From Hydractinia echinata (taxonomy: Eukaryota; Cnidaria; Hydrozoa; Anthoathecata; Hydractiniidae): a stretch of 64,000 bases of DNA. Positions 46,101 to 59,292 of the stretch are shown here, piece after piece. The stretch spans positions 434,001 through 498,000 of the forward strand of contig JASGCC010000059.1 of the NCBI GenBank assembly GCA_030067915.1, in the 5' to 3' direction. The notes under the pieces are model-generated. The model ran no database searches. It saw only the letters and a list, made by a program, of their open reading frames with translations, and was not told the DNA's origin. The stretch's first letter is position 1. Each line of letters starts with the position of its first letter. The position numbers and the translations under genes were made by a program.

Positions 46101-49100
46101 ATAAAAAGTTATGTTACTCAAACCTTAATTATAGTTTTGCTTTAGACGTGGGCTAATTCCACATTGAAAGGAAAAACCATGCACGCTTTTCTGTAAAATG
46201 AAAATCATTCTTAGATTCAAATTTGTATGGGAGAACAGCATACAGTATGTGCTGTATAATTCTGGGTACATCTTTTAACTTTTAAAAAAAAACATTTAAC
46301 CCTCGCAGACTACTGGTGATAAAGAACGGACAGAAATGGAAAAGAATTTGTTACTGTACAGCCGCATATACGGATCTCAAACAGAATGTCTTTTGAAGAC
46401 ACTTTCGAACCCATAGCCATTGAAATCTCAACAGGCATTCATAAAGAACCAATCGATATCTCAAAAATTCTTCCCAAGCCATTGTGGAAAGACCTTTTCT
46501 TGTTTTGATTTTTCTTGTCTGGGTAAGTCTTCTTAAATTTACTTTGTTTCAGGATGCCATTTGGTAAATGGGCAGCTTTAACTTTGGACGGCATAACCAA
46601 ATTAGTTGATTCTGTATTAGCATTGACACCGATTAGCCAATCTCGTTTCGTTGATTATCTTCTGTAAAGTGATTTATTTGCGCCATCAATGCAAGGGGTA
46701 TATGGTTCCAAACAATGTTGTTGTACGCTTACCTCTTTAAAAGTTGCTGCAACATTTCCTGTGTCATTCTCTTTGTATTTTTCTCATCGATGTCGTAAAA
46801 TATCTGAAACAAAGTTTATTTTAGGTAATGAAGACGCCATTATTTAAAATTAATGTTAAAAAACCATTTTATTATTTTTATAAAATAAGCAGAAGCTTTT
46901 CAGACTACGCCCGTCTTCAGTACAATAAATTTACAAAATATACATGCACTTGTGTATTTATTGCACTGAAGACGGACGTAGTCCGAAAAGCTTCTGCTTA
47001 TTTTATAAAAAAAGGTTTTATTTCTCGCGTGAAATTGGGAAAAGAGACTTAAATGTGATTACTTTTGCAAAAATCAAAATTGTTTTGTGCATGCTTTAGG
47101 TTTTTTTTATCAAGACGAGTATGAATTAGTAGGTTTATTCATCCATTACGTGGGGTAAAAATTTATTTTTTTATCAAAAAGCCATAAATTCTAACAACCA
47201 AAAGACGTACCAGACATTAACTAACAGAAGATCTTTGTACATTCAATTAGGCGCCCTCAGTGAGTATCTTCAATCGGATACATGAAGTTCAATAACATAC
47301 ATGCTTAATTGAACCCAAAGTAAGATTCTTTAAAGTCACCCGTTAAAATTAAAAAATATATGATCTGCAGTTAACCATTTCGGCTTAGAGGTGGTCTCAA
47401 GAAATTTTAAAAACTTTTTAAAATTTCCTTTTTATCCATCTTCCTATTTAATTTAATAAGGCGGGATCCTGTATCCTCCGAACTTAGAGAGCACCTACAG
47501 CGTCCGAAACAACAGATGTTGGGAGCATTTTAGTTTTATTTAAACATTCTACGGTGTTTTTGGAGAATAATTCATTCGTATTACTGGGTGTATTTCAACT
47601 TCTTTCCTACCCTTTCAACTTCTTCAAAGCGTTGCTTCAACACTGATTTCACAGCAAAGTATATCTCTTGCACATTGCGCTCTCTATGCAGTTCAAATCT
47701 GGAGGCAGTAGAAGATCTTGATCCACAGCGAGTTATATTGGTTATTTCACGTTCATCTACCGATGAGGAACTGTCGAAAATAGTTTTTGAACTTCTAAGG
47801 ATAAATAAGTGAAAGAATTTGAAAACCCAATCGAAAAGAACACTATCTCAATCACCTTGGAAAAGATTTTCGGCGTTTCAATTTTTGTTCTTGCTGTATT
47901 TTCATTTTCTTTTGCTGATATAAAACTACGAGCTGCAGTCCCCATTAAGGTCAAGTATCTCTTGACCACAGAAGTCTCGTGTTATACCAATTTGAATAGC
48001 ACAAGTTGGATAGATTAAAGAAATTATAAACAATAACCTTGAAAGAAAATTAAGGATTTTTGATGCAACAAAATGAATGTATAATTCCAACGGAGACGCC
48101 ACTAACGGCAAATACTACATGCTTAATAATGACATAGCTTGGTCTTACAAGCATGATTATTTTGCTATTAGATATAAGGCAAAACATAAATCACTCAAGA
48201 AAACGTTTTCCGCAAAATAGCATCTACCTGGTGCAGTCAAAATTGTGCATAGAAGGCACTAACTGTGTCTAACATACTAACATAACTATTAATGTTATAC
48301 TAAGGTTACGGTAATAATAGCATCTTTGGTATATACAACCATGAAATACTAACTTATTATCAAAGCTATCCAGGAATTGCAAATATTTCACTTTGTTATC
48401 ATCATTGACTGGTACACTCTTCATAAACTCCTGAAAGTCTCCATCTTTTAAAGAGAGATTGAAGAAGCTCTCAATTGCAGCACGAAATTCGATGTCAGAT
48501 ATACATTCTGAGTTGGACTGATCAATTTTGCTGAAAAAGAAAAGGAACAAGAATATATCTAAAGCTTTAAAAGAATTACGCTGTGTAATTTCTCTTTTTC
48601 TTACCGAAATTTATTTCTAAGTCGGATCAAATCGCCTTGGAACATGTCCAAAAGACATTCTTCAATGGAAGAGATATTTGACTTGATGCTCCGCTCGTAC
48701 TGTCTAGATAAAAATAAATAAAAAAATTATCCAAATATTTTCAGTCAATGTTTAAAATCTACCATATTCTCTGATATTATAATGCTATAATGTTCTACAG
48801 GTAGTAACTGAATTAAGTGCCCGACGGTTTTGAAAAACATTCAGGTTGAGTACCAAACATGTAATCCATCTATTCACATCAACACATCAGACTGTTTTTA
48901 AACGCCACGGGAAATTTCAACGTAAGAAAAATGATACTGCAAAGTGGGAAATCGATATGTCACCTTAAGCTAGTCAATGCTAGATCCACAATATGCAAAG
49001 AAGAATGAATTCCAAATGATCTATACCTCATCGGTCTGTCGCCAGTTATTTTATTAATCTTTGAATCTGAGCATTTTGTTTGAAACATCTTCATAAATGC

Positions 49101-52100
49101 TTTGTATTGTATGCGCGGCCCAACTGCCACATCGCATCTGAAATTAAAAATACAGGGTTGGGTTTGATTCTTGAATAAATCCACTTTGCAACCGTATTAA
49201 CTTTCAACTAGAAATTTACTGAATGCAATACCCGCAGAAAATGCTAATACGTATCTTTATTTTTATGTTTACATTATTACTATTAAAACGATAATATTAC
49301 TTTAAGATTGTGTAATTGACTTATAATTTTCAACTAGCAGATTTTATTATCATAAAGAGATCAGATTTTTGAATTTTAGGTGGTTCGGCCACACCGTGTG
49401 TACTGGCATAGCGGAGTTGAGTGAGGAGTGTTACAAGAGTTCAAGAAGAATAACGGTTTAATATTAATGCACAGTACCTTTGCAGAAACAGATCCAACGT
49501 GTCATCGTTTAGTACAAGACCGTAATCCCTCAACACCAGTAAAAATTCCTTCCTTGTCACTGTCTCGTCAATTTCGAATTCCTTGAAAGCATGATACATA
49601 TCGTGAATACCACCACGAAACTTTTTGCTAAGCCACTTTTCAATAGTAATAGAAGATTCGCGCTGTGATTGCGCTTTTGACGCACAGCTCCTGCGCGACT
49701 GACGCGAATTAACACTACTGGAGCGGGTTGGAAGTAATTTACCGCTTAACTTGTTTGTGTCAATAACACCAGTGTTGTGACTATCGTATTTTCTCCATAA
49801 TTTTTCATATTCTGTCGGCGTCATTACGTATCCAATTTTTTGAAGTTGATCACGGAAAATCGGCTTGATTATTGTTTCTTCCTCATCCAGATCGAGAAGA
49901 TCAAGCAAGTTATTGAAGCTGAAAGAAAAATGCATGATATACCTTTTATTTTTTTATTAACTTTAAACGTAAAAAGTACACACATTTAAGCGGTCGTATC
50001 ACAAAAATGAGGGCTCAAATATCTACAATCACCCACATAAATATTGAGACTTTTCGATTTTTGACAAAAAAAAATTCACAAACTCGCACCACAAGTCTTC
50101 TCAAACTCGACGTACTGCCTCCAGGCTCACGGAACTTCAGCTTTAGCTTCGACTTAAGAAGGGTCTTAGGAAATTCTGAATTCAACTAGTGAAACCGAAA
50201 AGTTCACTAGAACGAAGCCTTACAGTGCTGCTATAGGCTAATTATAGCTTTTTACATGTTTAAACCGTCTCAGTTGAAAAAATGGACATTTGCGTCAACG
50301 GCCATTTCTGGTTTTTTGATAGAATTTCTAGTTTGTCTCAAAGATTATGTGGATGGTTGTAGGTCAAGTTTGGGTGCAATCAAAAGCTTATTTCAAAATA
50401 TATTCATACAGTTTTATTATAGTAGAGTTTAATTACTCCATTAAGAGTTACAGATTCTGCAGGACTGGAATTAAACCTGTCCGTTGTGAAGGAATTGATC
50501 AGTTGTACCATGACCGACATTTTATCAGGCAAGGCAGAACAAAACTTATTTTTTATTTGCACCGTATTTTTCTAGTCCATTTTTGCCTATGAAATATGGC
50601 ATCTTAAGTCGCTTCTATTTGTTGCTCAAAATTTATTCTATTATAGAAACTAAAAGGAGCCGAATTCGTAGCACCATACATTTTCTTATTGTGATAAAGA
50701 TTTTTTTCTGTAAGATTCCTTTTAATAAGATTTATTATTTGCAAGGAGTAAAATTATTTATAACAGAAATAAGTCCAGAAGTGCAACAACACGGTGAAAA
50801 AAAACACGAACAGCGCAAGTTTAACCTTGCATTTTATAAGGTTGGTTATAATAATGTTTAGAATGTATAGCGCGAATAGAGAAAAATGCAATGGCGGGAG
50901 ATGAAGATGACAGCTCTCTAAACGCAGACCTACAAATTCTAATTTTTGAGAAGTCATTACCTCTTATTCGCAGTTATTTTGAGCTGAGTGTGAACTTCAC
51001 TGGCTGTATATGAATCACGTGACGTGTCCTCCTTACCGAACCAACTGGGATATTCACTGCTCTCTTTCTAAACACGCAAGTTGATATGTGTTAACAAGGA
51101 GAAGTAAGCAATTAAAGTTACTTTTTCTTTGTATGAACTCTCGCTATATTCTGCTTTCATAACGGTGCTATCCGTCACCCTAATTTCTATTCTCAAGCTA
51201 AACGCCAAACAAAATAGAACGGATTCACACTTTTATAGCCTCCGAATAGACTCGATTTAGGTTGAACCAATAACCTTCCACACTTGAGCGAACGCTTCAT
51301 AACAAGGCTACCAATCGCCATATCAATATGCCTTTTGAAATGACACAATATAATATAATTGCAACAACATGTAACTGCAAAGAGTCTCAAAAGTTTCCGA
51401 AGAAGGAGGTATTGGTTTTTCAAACCACCAAAATCTTACCAAATTAGAGTTTTTGAATAACAAATAAAAATCGTCAAATGCAACAGTTTTTGAATTTTCA
51501 AAACCAAGTCTAAAAGAAAAGAGATATCATATTCATATGAAGCTAAACATAATTGAAAGTTGGCCGGTTTTAGATCAACATGAAATCTTTTGTAGTCTTA
51601 CTTAGGCAGTAGTCTTTATTTACAGATATATGCCTTGATGATTTGAGAGCACATGTGGTACTATTGTTTTGATTCTCTTTAGCCACTTTTTCTCATTTTA
51701 ATTTTGGCTCAAGTCAATATATGCGTGTTTGCTTTGAAATGAATGAATAGCAAGAAAGAGTAAAAGTTAAAATAACGCCGATTGATATATCAGTTGTTTT
51801 AACTTATATTTAGTGTGGTTTTAGACACCATATGCTCTATTGGGAGAAAGTTTTGACAGACGGTTGTGTTGGTATTTCACGCAAGGGTTGCAAAAATGTG
51901 CTGCATACCTTTTCATCAGCCTGTTGAATTGACTAAAGGACAATTTCATAGCTAAAAAGGTGCATAAGATGCGATGCAAAGCTTCCCTAAAAAAACAAAG
52001 TCAATATTATTAACGTAGAAAAATAATGTTGTCGGATACAAATCGGTAAAAGTATATTGAAACTGTTTGTTAGTTCCCCTTCCTCCTCGAAATATCCAAA

Positions 52101-54677
52101 ACAGTAATTGGGTATTTCTTGTTTGTGCAAGGCATAGATAAAACTACTTGCTTACATGCAGCACAATCCCAAGGGGTTGAGTGCTTGCTTTATAAATGAT
52201 TGATTTATTTTGGAGTATAAAAACAGTGATTTCAGAAGATAAGAATAATACTAAAAAGGAAAAGAAGAAGAGGAATTCTTCAATCCGTCGAAGTTGGTGG
52301 AGGCGTTCAAGACAAATATTTCTGCGACTTTAGTCTCTTTGCTTAGGAAAACCATGCCATGTCAGTATTTATTTTTATCAGTATTTATTTTTTTACCACA
52401 GAAATAAAGTCCTATTAGAAACCCCGAAAAGGATGATGTAAATTCCTTCTTGATAATATTCTTATCTTCTGAAATCACTGTTTTTATACTCTAAGACAAA
52501 TCAATCATTCATAAAGCAAGCACTCAGCCCCATTAGATTGTGCTGCATGCGAGCAAGTAGTTTTATCTATAGCTACCTTAAACAAATAAGAAATATCCAA
52601 TACCTAAGACAAACAAATATATTTTTTTATTTTACTAATAAGTATTACCTTTTAACATCACCGCGTCCTTCTGGATCATATGATATGAACAAATTCTTTG
52701 CAGAACAATAACCTGTCTTCATTTTGTTTCTTAAAATGCTTTCAAGCTTTGAAAATAACAAAAGTTACCATTAAAAACATGTCAGCTAATATCGAATGAC
52801 GGTAGATTATTCTGAAGAAGATATTATTAAAGATGGTAAACTTAGCAGGAAACATCAAGAGCCCGCGAAAAATGGACAGTTGTATATGCAAATTATTTTA
52901 CGTTATTGTATGCCCGTATTGAGTAGAGCATCAGGTGCCTACTTCCTTCCTTGAAAGTCATTGCAACAAGAAAGTGAAAAAATAATAAGGCAACAAAACA
53001 ACTTTTCTTTACCATAAAATACTATAACTAGTCTATAATATTAAAAAGAGAGTAAACACTCTCTGCTTTTCAACGATCTTGTACCTTATGTAGATAGACA
53101 GTTGTGGCAGTAAAAAGACATACTGAGGGGTATGGAATCATGCTAAGATAGGTTACGGTATAAAAACGTTCCAAGAGGTTTCCTTTTTAGTTTTAAATGT
53201 ACTTTATTTAAAAAATGCATTATGTAGCAAAAAAATTGGAGATGGGGAAGGTGGAAACAAAAAAGGTCAATAAAAATATGGTATATTCGAATTCAAGCAT
53301 TAGGGTCGGATTTCATTAAAGCATTCTTGCTCTCAATGATAAAAGGTCGTCGTTCAAGATGCTGCAGACTAGTTTCCATCTGACCCCATCACACGCTTTA
53401 AGGCAAAAAACTCACGAGTTTTCTTGTTAGCGTGCGCGCACACGAGTCTTAAATATAAAAGATGGTATCGCCTTCAAAATTTTGATTGACTTTTTAAAAA
53501 AAGCATCTACAACAAATGCTTTGAAGTTTGACTCATCTCAAAGTTGACCAAACACAGACGTTGCAGCTGGAAAAAAATTCGTAACCGCACGTCCAGATAT
53601 GAGGTGTTAGGAGATGCAGTCAAGAACACTAAAATGAAAGCCAATCTTAAGTTCCCTACCTTAATCGTAGACATACTACGGCTTCCATTGCTTTCGTGAA
53701 GAGTTGTTGTACTTGTCGCAGATAACCGACTGTCAATTCTGTTGCTCAATGAAGCACCACTTCCTAGTATTAAAATAGTGACGTCGTTAATACTTCATTG
53801 TTACCCGCATCAGATTACTCGCCTGTTTTTCATTTCGATCCTAAGTAACGAAATTTCTAGGAAATGATGAAAAATATGTTTCACGAGAAATTAATCTTAA
53901 AATTAAAAAAGGATAAAGGAATGTGACTCTTGGTTAAAACATCATTTGTGCATGCTTATCTTTTATTTCCATTTCTTTGTTGGTCTATGAAGTACTAACT
54001 TACCGAATATAGGCATGTGAACTTTGCTTCTATCTTCGGCGACCGTTACTTTTATATGCTCTGGAATGTTTGGTAAAACCATACTCGATAATCTCGTGTT
54101 TGTTTCTTTGTCATTTCTTAAAAGAGGTAGGAAAAAGGTATTAAAAAATTGTATTAGAATAAGTTGGAATTTGAAAGAATTTTGTTTAGTGTGAAATTTT
54201 CTTTCGCAAAAAGATCTTTTTGTTTTATTTTAAAAATGTGAAAATTTTGTGCGGGCTAATACGTTATGGTAAAATTGTGTATTTGTGGGATATCTATAAA
54301 GCACGGGTAGGGGGAGAGGGAAGCTCACACGGTCGAGGAATCTATAAAGCACGGTCGAGGAAGAGGACATCATAGTTTCACAAAACTTCGTAAAAATGTT
54401 TATCATATTAGGGGACAATTGAAGCATAAAAAATTGGATTCCATAATTGTTGGCAGCTAATTTGAAAATATAAATTTCGTAAATTAAAATAAATATCATA
54501 CCTGGTTGTTTGTTCACTTTTCAATGAACCAATCCTTGACACCCCTCGCAAGCTGAGTTTATCTGGGTGACTAAGTCTGCTCAGTGGATGTTCCACTTTT
54601 AACTTTGGAAATACAGATCCACTGTTTGGTTCGTTGAATGTGCGCTCGCCAAATTGCCATGGTGTTTTCACTACCAT
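43133..54677 (-). CDS. EFCAB6: EF-hand protein resembling EFCAB6, 19 coding exons
   Basis: Exons (high to low): 54677-54502, 54116-54004, 53763-53660, 52746-52649, 51986-51909, 51509-51440, 51067-50961, 49918-49478, 49137-49027, 48703-48605, 48530-48354, 47794-47611, 46803-46733, 46021-45897, 45474-45275, 45182-45103, 44454-44352, 43831-43763, 43351-43133. All introns are GT-AG and all phases agree, giving about 874 residues. Residues 1-125 are low-complexity and Ser-rich; then come about seven EF-hand pairs (roughly 131-213, 240-300, 350-420, 445-525, 575-650, 690-765, 800-874). Most loops lack calcium ligands. The last exon has a near-canonical loop at 819-830 and a canonical one at 855-866 (DKNLQGRVDFEE). 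Spacing, the W-x-x-F strand ends and the C-terminus resemble EFCAB6, placed inside ciliary doublet microtubules and reported to bind DJ-1 (known). Human EFCAB6 is longer, near 1500 residues. The first exon follows a splice acceptor at 54690, so an upstream exon, untranslated or coding, must exist; the start at 54677 is the first in-frame Met and is not certain. Confidence 0.82.
43931..44249 (+). mobile_element. tRNA-derived SINE, full length, in intron 17 of the EF-hand gene
   Basis: Head with A-box-like GGCCTTGTGGTAGGGCG and B box GGGTTCAAGCCCC, body of about 170 bp, 3' domain CATTAATAACAGT...GCTATCCTGGGTAAATAAT and an (AAT)n tail. It is antisense to the host gene. Relatives: 59030-59292 (full) and 54759-54836 (3' end only). 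Confidence 0.72.
45673..45798 (-). mobile_element. Mini-Helitron in intron 14 of the EF-hand gene
   Basis: On the minus strand: A|TCTCTTTAATAATAGCC at the start, CTAG|T at the end, with an imperfect hairpin (CCCAT...ATGGG) before it. 126 bp. Confidence 0.62.
46876..47012. mobile_element. Hairpin (foldback) element in intron 12 of the EF-hand gene
   Basis: Two inverted arms of about 55 bp (46876-46930 and 46956-47012) separated by 25 bases. They share ATAAAATAAGCAGAAGCTTT and CGTCTTCAGT. No coding. Confidence 0.75.
52108..52600. mobile_element. Long-TIR element in intron 4 of the EF-hand gene
   Basis: 493 bp with inverted arms of about 145 bp (52108-52250 and 52455-52600), about 85% matched. 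Ends TTGGGTATTTCTTGTTTG and, in reverse, TTGGATATTTCTTATTTG. The spacer of about 200 bp is non-coding. No sure target duplication. Confidence 0.75.
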
Positions 54678-54758
54678 GTCGAAGCGCAATCTAAACGTAA
54701 AGATAATCCTGCATAATTGTCCACAGATCCTGTAATTTAACTTTATTATTATGAATAT

Positions 54759-54836
54759 AGGACCCACATTAATAAGAGTACCATTGGGAACTGAAAAAGC
54801 TATTCTTGGTAAATAATTGTAATAATAACAATAATA
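54759..54836 (+). repeat. SINE 3' fragment
   Basis: GGACCCACATTAATAAGAGT through GCTATTCTTGGTAAATAATT and an AAT-rich tail; same 3' domain as 43931-44249. Confidence 0.6.
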
Positions 54837-56283
54837 ATGTGTTTAAGTTTCAGCTTTAATCGAGTTTATGTATTCCTATAAAATTTAAGTTATGAGAAGC
54901 CTAATATCTTAGTTCTAGTGCAGCTTTTAGTAGGTCTTTGCACAGAAAGAGAGAGAGGTATTAATGCGCATGTGCAACATGTAATATGACGAGATTTATA
55001 TTTTTGGGGTTTATTTTCAACAAATAGCAGAACGAAAACTTTGTGATATTGTCTAAACAATGTGAATATTATTTGTGAATATTATTATTGACTTTTTATT
55101 ATTTTTACAGGATATGCAATCGTCACTTGACGAAGCAAACAAAAATATGAAATTGAGATAATTGGAAGAAGAAGAAATCAAAAATCAATGAAACAGAGTC
55201 TTGCATCATCATCGCAAACAACTTAAAATAGTTTAGCAAGCCCCAAAGATTGTCAATTTTTAGAGCGAAAGGAAAAATTGTTCCTAAAAGTACCAGTCAA
55301 ACTTGCTAAAAAACCATCAGCAATGCAAAGAATAGACCGACTAAGAAATAGTAAAAGGCCCTGGAAACGAGGTTTTTTAACACCACAATGAAATATGTTC
55401 GTTATTTGTAGGTTTTATTGTGTTTAGTCGCCAATGAATAAATAGATAAAGGTGTATAGTACCTGAATTAGTTTTTCTGTCATGTACTCCAGACAAAATG
55501 TTCGTATGCAAGTTATAAAATAAATTGTTTTTACTTTTTGTTGTTGTCGTTGCTACCAGAGTTAATTGCCATCTTTTTTTGTTATATATCCTTTATCATA
55601 TTATGATTCCTATTGTTTTTTTAATTCAAATTCTGTTCGCTGCACAATATCAAGAGAATATATGATGATTGAACAGTATCTTTTTTTTACTAAACTTAAT
55701 CTCCTTCGCAGACGATATTTATTCTTGATGCCATTTAGACAAAAAAAATATAAGAATTGTCCTTTTTTTGTTAGAGCCTTGCAATTCTTAGAAAATTAAT
55801 ATTATTAGCTCTTAATTAATTCTTAAACCATTAATGGTGAAAAAATATCAATTAATATTTTGATTAAAAAACATTATGTACCTTTACTGTGTTATGACAA
55901 TCATATTCTCAATCACTACAAAAATACTGCTACGCCGCCAATTTCTTTGAGACTAATGATTAGACCTTTGGTGTTATTTTTAAAATATTCTTAAAATTTC
56001 GGCAACAGTGCATGGTTCTTACAAATGTGTTCTTACAAAAAGTGGATAATTTCGTCTTAATAATAATATGGATTTATTGATTTTGAAATTACATTTTTGA
56101 GGGGAAAAATACTATTTTTCAGCACCAGATCATACAGCGAAAAGTGTTGACATTGCAAACAGACGTTGTTGTGATTATAATCCTTTGTCTAGATGAAAAA
56201 TTTATACTTTTTTCAATTTATATTTTCATAAAACACAAACCGGATAATAAAGACTTTGGAAGCCAAAGGAAGTTTTATTAACA
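54837..56283. other. Upstream flank of the EF-hand gene
   Basis: An upstream exon and promoter of the EF-hand gene should lie in or beyond this stretch, but I cannot place them. On the plus strand 55250-55390 is open for 45 codons of basic sequence (LKVPVKLAKKPSAMQRIDRL), perhaps a decayed exon or retrocopy. Confidence 0.35.
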
Positions 56284-56408
56284 CTAGTCGATGGCCCGTG
56301 GAAGAATCCACGGGTCCGCCCATCCTTTTTATACCACTTAAGCGCGTCTGACTACTTACGGTACCATTTTGCGTGACAGACAGACGCACATGGGTATTAT
56401 AATATAGA
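56284..56408 (-). mobile_element. Mini-Helitron (125 bp)
   Basis: On the minus strand: A|TCTATATTATAATACCC at the start; hairpin CCCGTGGATTCTTCCACGGG; end CATCGACTAG|T. The cleanest copy of the family. Confidence 0.72.
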
Positions 56409-56468
56409 TAAGGCTTCATGGTAGGACCGTCATTTTGGTCGCCTTACCACCTAGGGAATAAAGATATA

Positions 56469-56594
56469 CCAGTCGTTACCCGTGGAAAAAATCCACGGGG
56501 TTGTTTCTCTTTAAATTACACGCTATTTTGTGTGCCCGTTGAACAACACTTTTAATGCGGACAGACAGACAAAATACGGCTGTTATTAAAGAGC
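56469..56594 (-). mobile_element. Mini-Helitron, CTGG-ended copy
   Basis: The minus strand ends with a perfect hairpin (CCCGTGGA...TCCACGGG) then TAACGACTGG|T, a CTRR end. The 5' end, near TCTTTAATAACAGCCG, is less sure. Confidence 0.6.
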
Positions 56595-59029
56595 AGAAAA
56601 AACCCATACCGACATCAAATACGGCAAACTTTCACTTCTCAATACTGTTTTATTTTAAAGAAACTTGTGATTGTACAAACATTTCTAGTCTGAAAATGGC
56701 ATTAACAAGTGCAAACAGAAGCATTTCTCAAACAATAGAAGAAATCAAACAAATAAACATTCTTCTTAGCTGTGTAGAATTGCAACCTGTCACTTCTTTT
56801 CCAGCTGCCACAAAAAGATGACAGCGTTAGTTTAACTATAATATACTAATGTCACTTTTTAAAGTTTTTGTTATAAGTACTGGCAAGAATGAAACCCAAT
56901 GGCAAGAGAGGCTTAGTGATAATAGCCTTCAAATTTCAGACACGACATTTTACGGGATCACAATTTAACATTGTTGAGGTTTTAGGGGGCAGAGGGGGCG
57001 CCCGACCCCGAGGTTTTTAATTTCTAATTGCCTCACAGGATTGGCTTAAACATGTAGTAGCCGCGTTTAAATTTATATTAATTGATAAAAAAATTAAATT
57101 AATCCACCAGCAGTTGGCCAATTACGCCCATTGTGGTAGGGCGGAAAAAAATGAAGAAAAAAACCTTATCATTATCTTTTTTATTAACAACGAAAGAAGC
57201 CTGGTTATTTTACCGCTAATTAATCCATTTTTCTTCCTTTCAACTTGCGCCCTTCTGAAGTCTTTTTAACACCCAACTCCGAAAAAGATGTCCTAAAAGA
57301 AATATTCGGCCTTAGACTCGAGAAATTTGCTGCAGCTATAAAAAAAATGTTATGTGATGAAAATGTTATTGATTAGTGATAGCGATATACATCTCGTTTT
57401 CCTTAGGTTTTTCTTTGCTTAGGTTATAACGTCCGTGGTCACACTACCAAAGCGTCATTACAACCAAAATGTTTCTCGCAGAAGTAATACACGTGAACAC
57501 GTATTTTTGTTGGTTAGGATATGAATTCTCATTGTCCCCTGTAATTTTGAATATTCTCTCAAAGCATGTGCTACATATGAGTACATTAAGCTAACCAGAA
57601 ACTTTGTAATTGAATGCTTTAGGGCAAAAAACGAATATATATAGAGAACAAAAGTTTGAAAGTGTAAACCAAGCCTAATACCGAAAAGTGACAAAACATT
57701 GTCATCGATCAAAAATTTTGAACTTCGCCAAATTCCTACTAATTTGTTTGTCAGAGAATAAAAAAAACATATCAATCATTAAAATCAACACGTGACATCA
57801 TTATCATTGTTTTGGGCTAATAATCATCAAAATTTTCCATGTGAAAACCAGTAATAGTATTTTGGTTGTAGGGGGGAATATGATATTTCCCTCGATTCAT
57901 CAAGAGCGTGTTGAAAATAATGAATTTTAATTGGTTTTTAGCGTTACATGTGTCACGTAGAAGATTACTACGTTGCTTTTAAGTGTACTGTTTCGGAAAA
58001 AAATTTGCTTTAGAAGACATACCGGTGCGACGGTCAGACAAGTTTTTCTTTGTTTAAAAAAGCTAAGTTAATATGTCGAAACAATAGCAACGTACGCGCG
58101 TGGTTGGACCTGCTTCACTGTGTTACTTTCGCCGATACAAATTAGCCATCACCGTCGAGAAGTCGTCCTACGTAACGACCGATGGAGACAGTCATCTCAA
58201 ACAAACATGTTCGAGTTATTGAAAATGATCTCCCTCCTCCAAAGAGTAACGTTGTTTTTGTCTCGCCGAAACAATAGATAAAATGGCAGCGAAGCTGCGC
58301 ACAAAAGTTTAATTCCATTCAAAAAATCCGAATAATATTGGAGAAAATATCACTCCCTAACCGACTGATGACGAACCACCCTCAGGCGGTCGATAAGTCT
58401 CAGATAAAGATGTCGAAATTATTATATCTGTACAGTATCTGCTTATTTCATCAAATCAGCGTTACTAACATTGCAAGATCGCCACAAGTTTAACAGTAGA
58501 CTTAGTACGTCCCATATTATTTAAGAACCAAGAACGGTTTAACAGGCTACCTAAAAATATTATAGGATTGATGAGTTATAAAGTTTCCTGTTTTTCTGAT
58601 TTTATAGGCTCCAAAAGACCTCGTGTAGATTTATTATCTAATACTTTTTTAACAAAATTTATTTGTTCTTTCACTTATTATTAAGCAAGTTCAAAGAAAT
58701 GTGAGAGAGACAATTAGGTTTTCTTAAAAAACACAGGAGAGAAATTATATAGCTACTGAGCTATATGACATGTGTTCAACACACAGTTGCAAAAATAATT
58801 TTTAAAATCTTTCCAGGTAAATTAAAGGTTTTCTTTTAAATGAATTGCACACTAAAATGTTTTAAAAACACTTTCGCCACCTCCTAACCTTTTGGAACAC
58901 ACGACCGAGCTCCACGATTTTTGACTAAACTCTCAACTGGTTTCTATATAAAAGGGTAACAGTTATTCTACACACTTTTTCTCTCTTGACATACTTCAAA
59001 TAAATTTTGAATAGAATTTTCAGAAAAGT
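56595..59029. other. Intergenic, nothing recognised
   Basis: Short open frames (56555-56821 plus, 57458-57775 minus) without domains. A G-rich patch lies near 56985-57010. Confidence 0.45.
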
Positions 59030-59292
59030 AATTATTATTATTACTCCGAATATTTATACAGGATAAAGCCACTTTAGTGTTGGAAACACTGTTATTAATG
59101 TGCGTCCTGTGTTCTGAATGTATACATTAGGTATACACTGGTTAGCCTACCCAATTTCCCTCACATAGCATGGGTTGACTTGTAGCTGTAGTAAAGACAC
59201 TTGCTAAACATGCCCGCGCTGTGGACCGAACCACGAGCCTTGTGATTACGAAACGAACGCCATAACCACAAGGCCACGCGCCACTCGGGCCA
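59030..59292 (-). mobile_element. tRNA-derived SINE, second full copy
   Basis: On the minus strand: head with TGGCCTTGTGGTTATGGCG and B box TGGTTCGGTCC, then a shorter body, the shared 3' domain (ACATTAATAACAGTG) and an (AAT)n tail. Confidence 0.65.

Noticed and set aside
47757..48111. Extra exon of the EF-hand gene
   Set aside because: The exons at 48530-48354 and 47794-47611 join in phase without it, and no EF-hand pattern is present.
55090..55395. Exon or retrocopy on the plus strand
   Set aside because: There is an acceptor-like TTTTTACAG and a 45-codon basic stretch, but stops interrupt the rest and I know no homologue.
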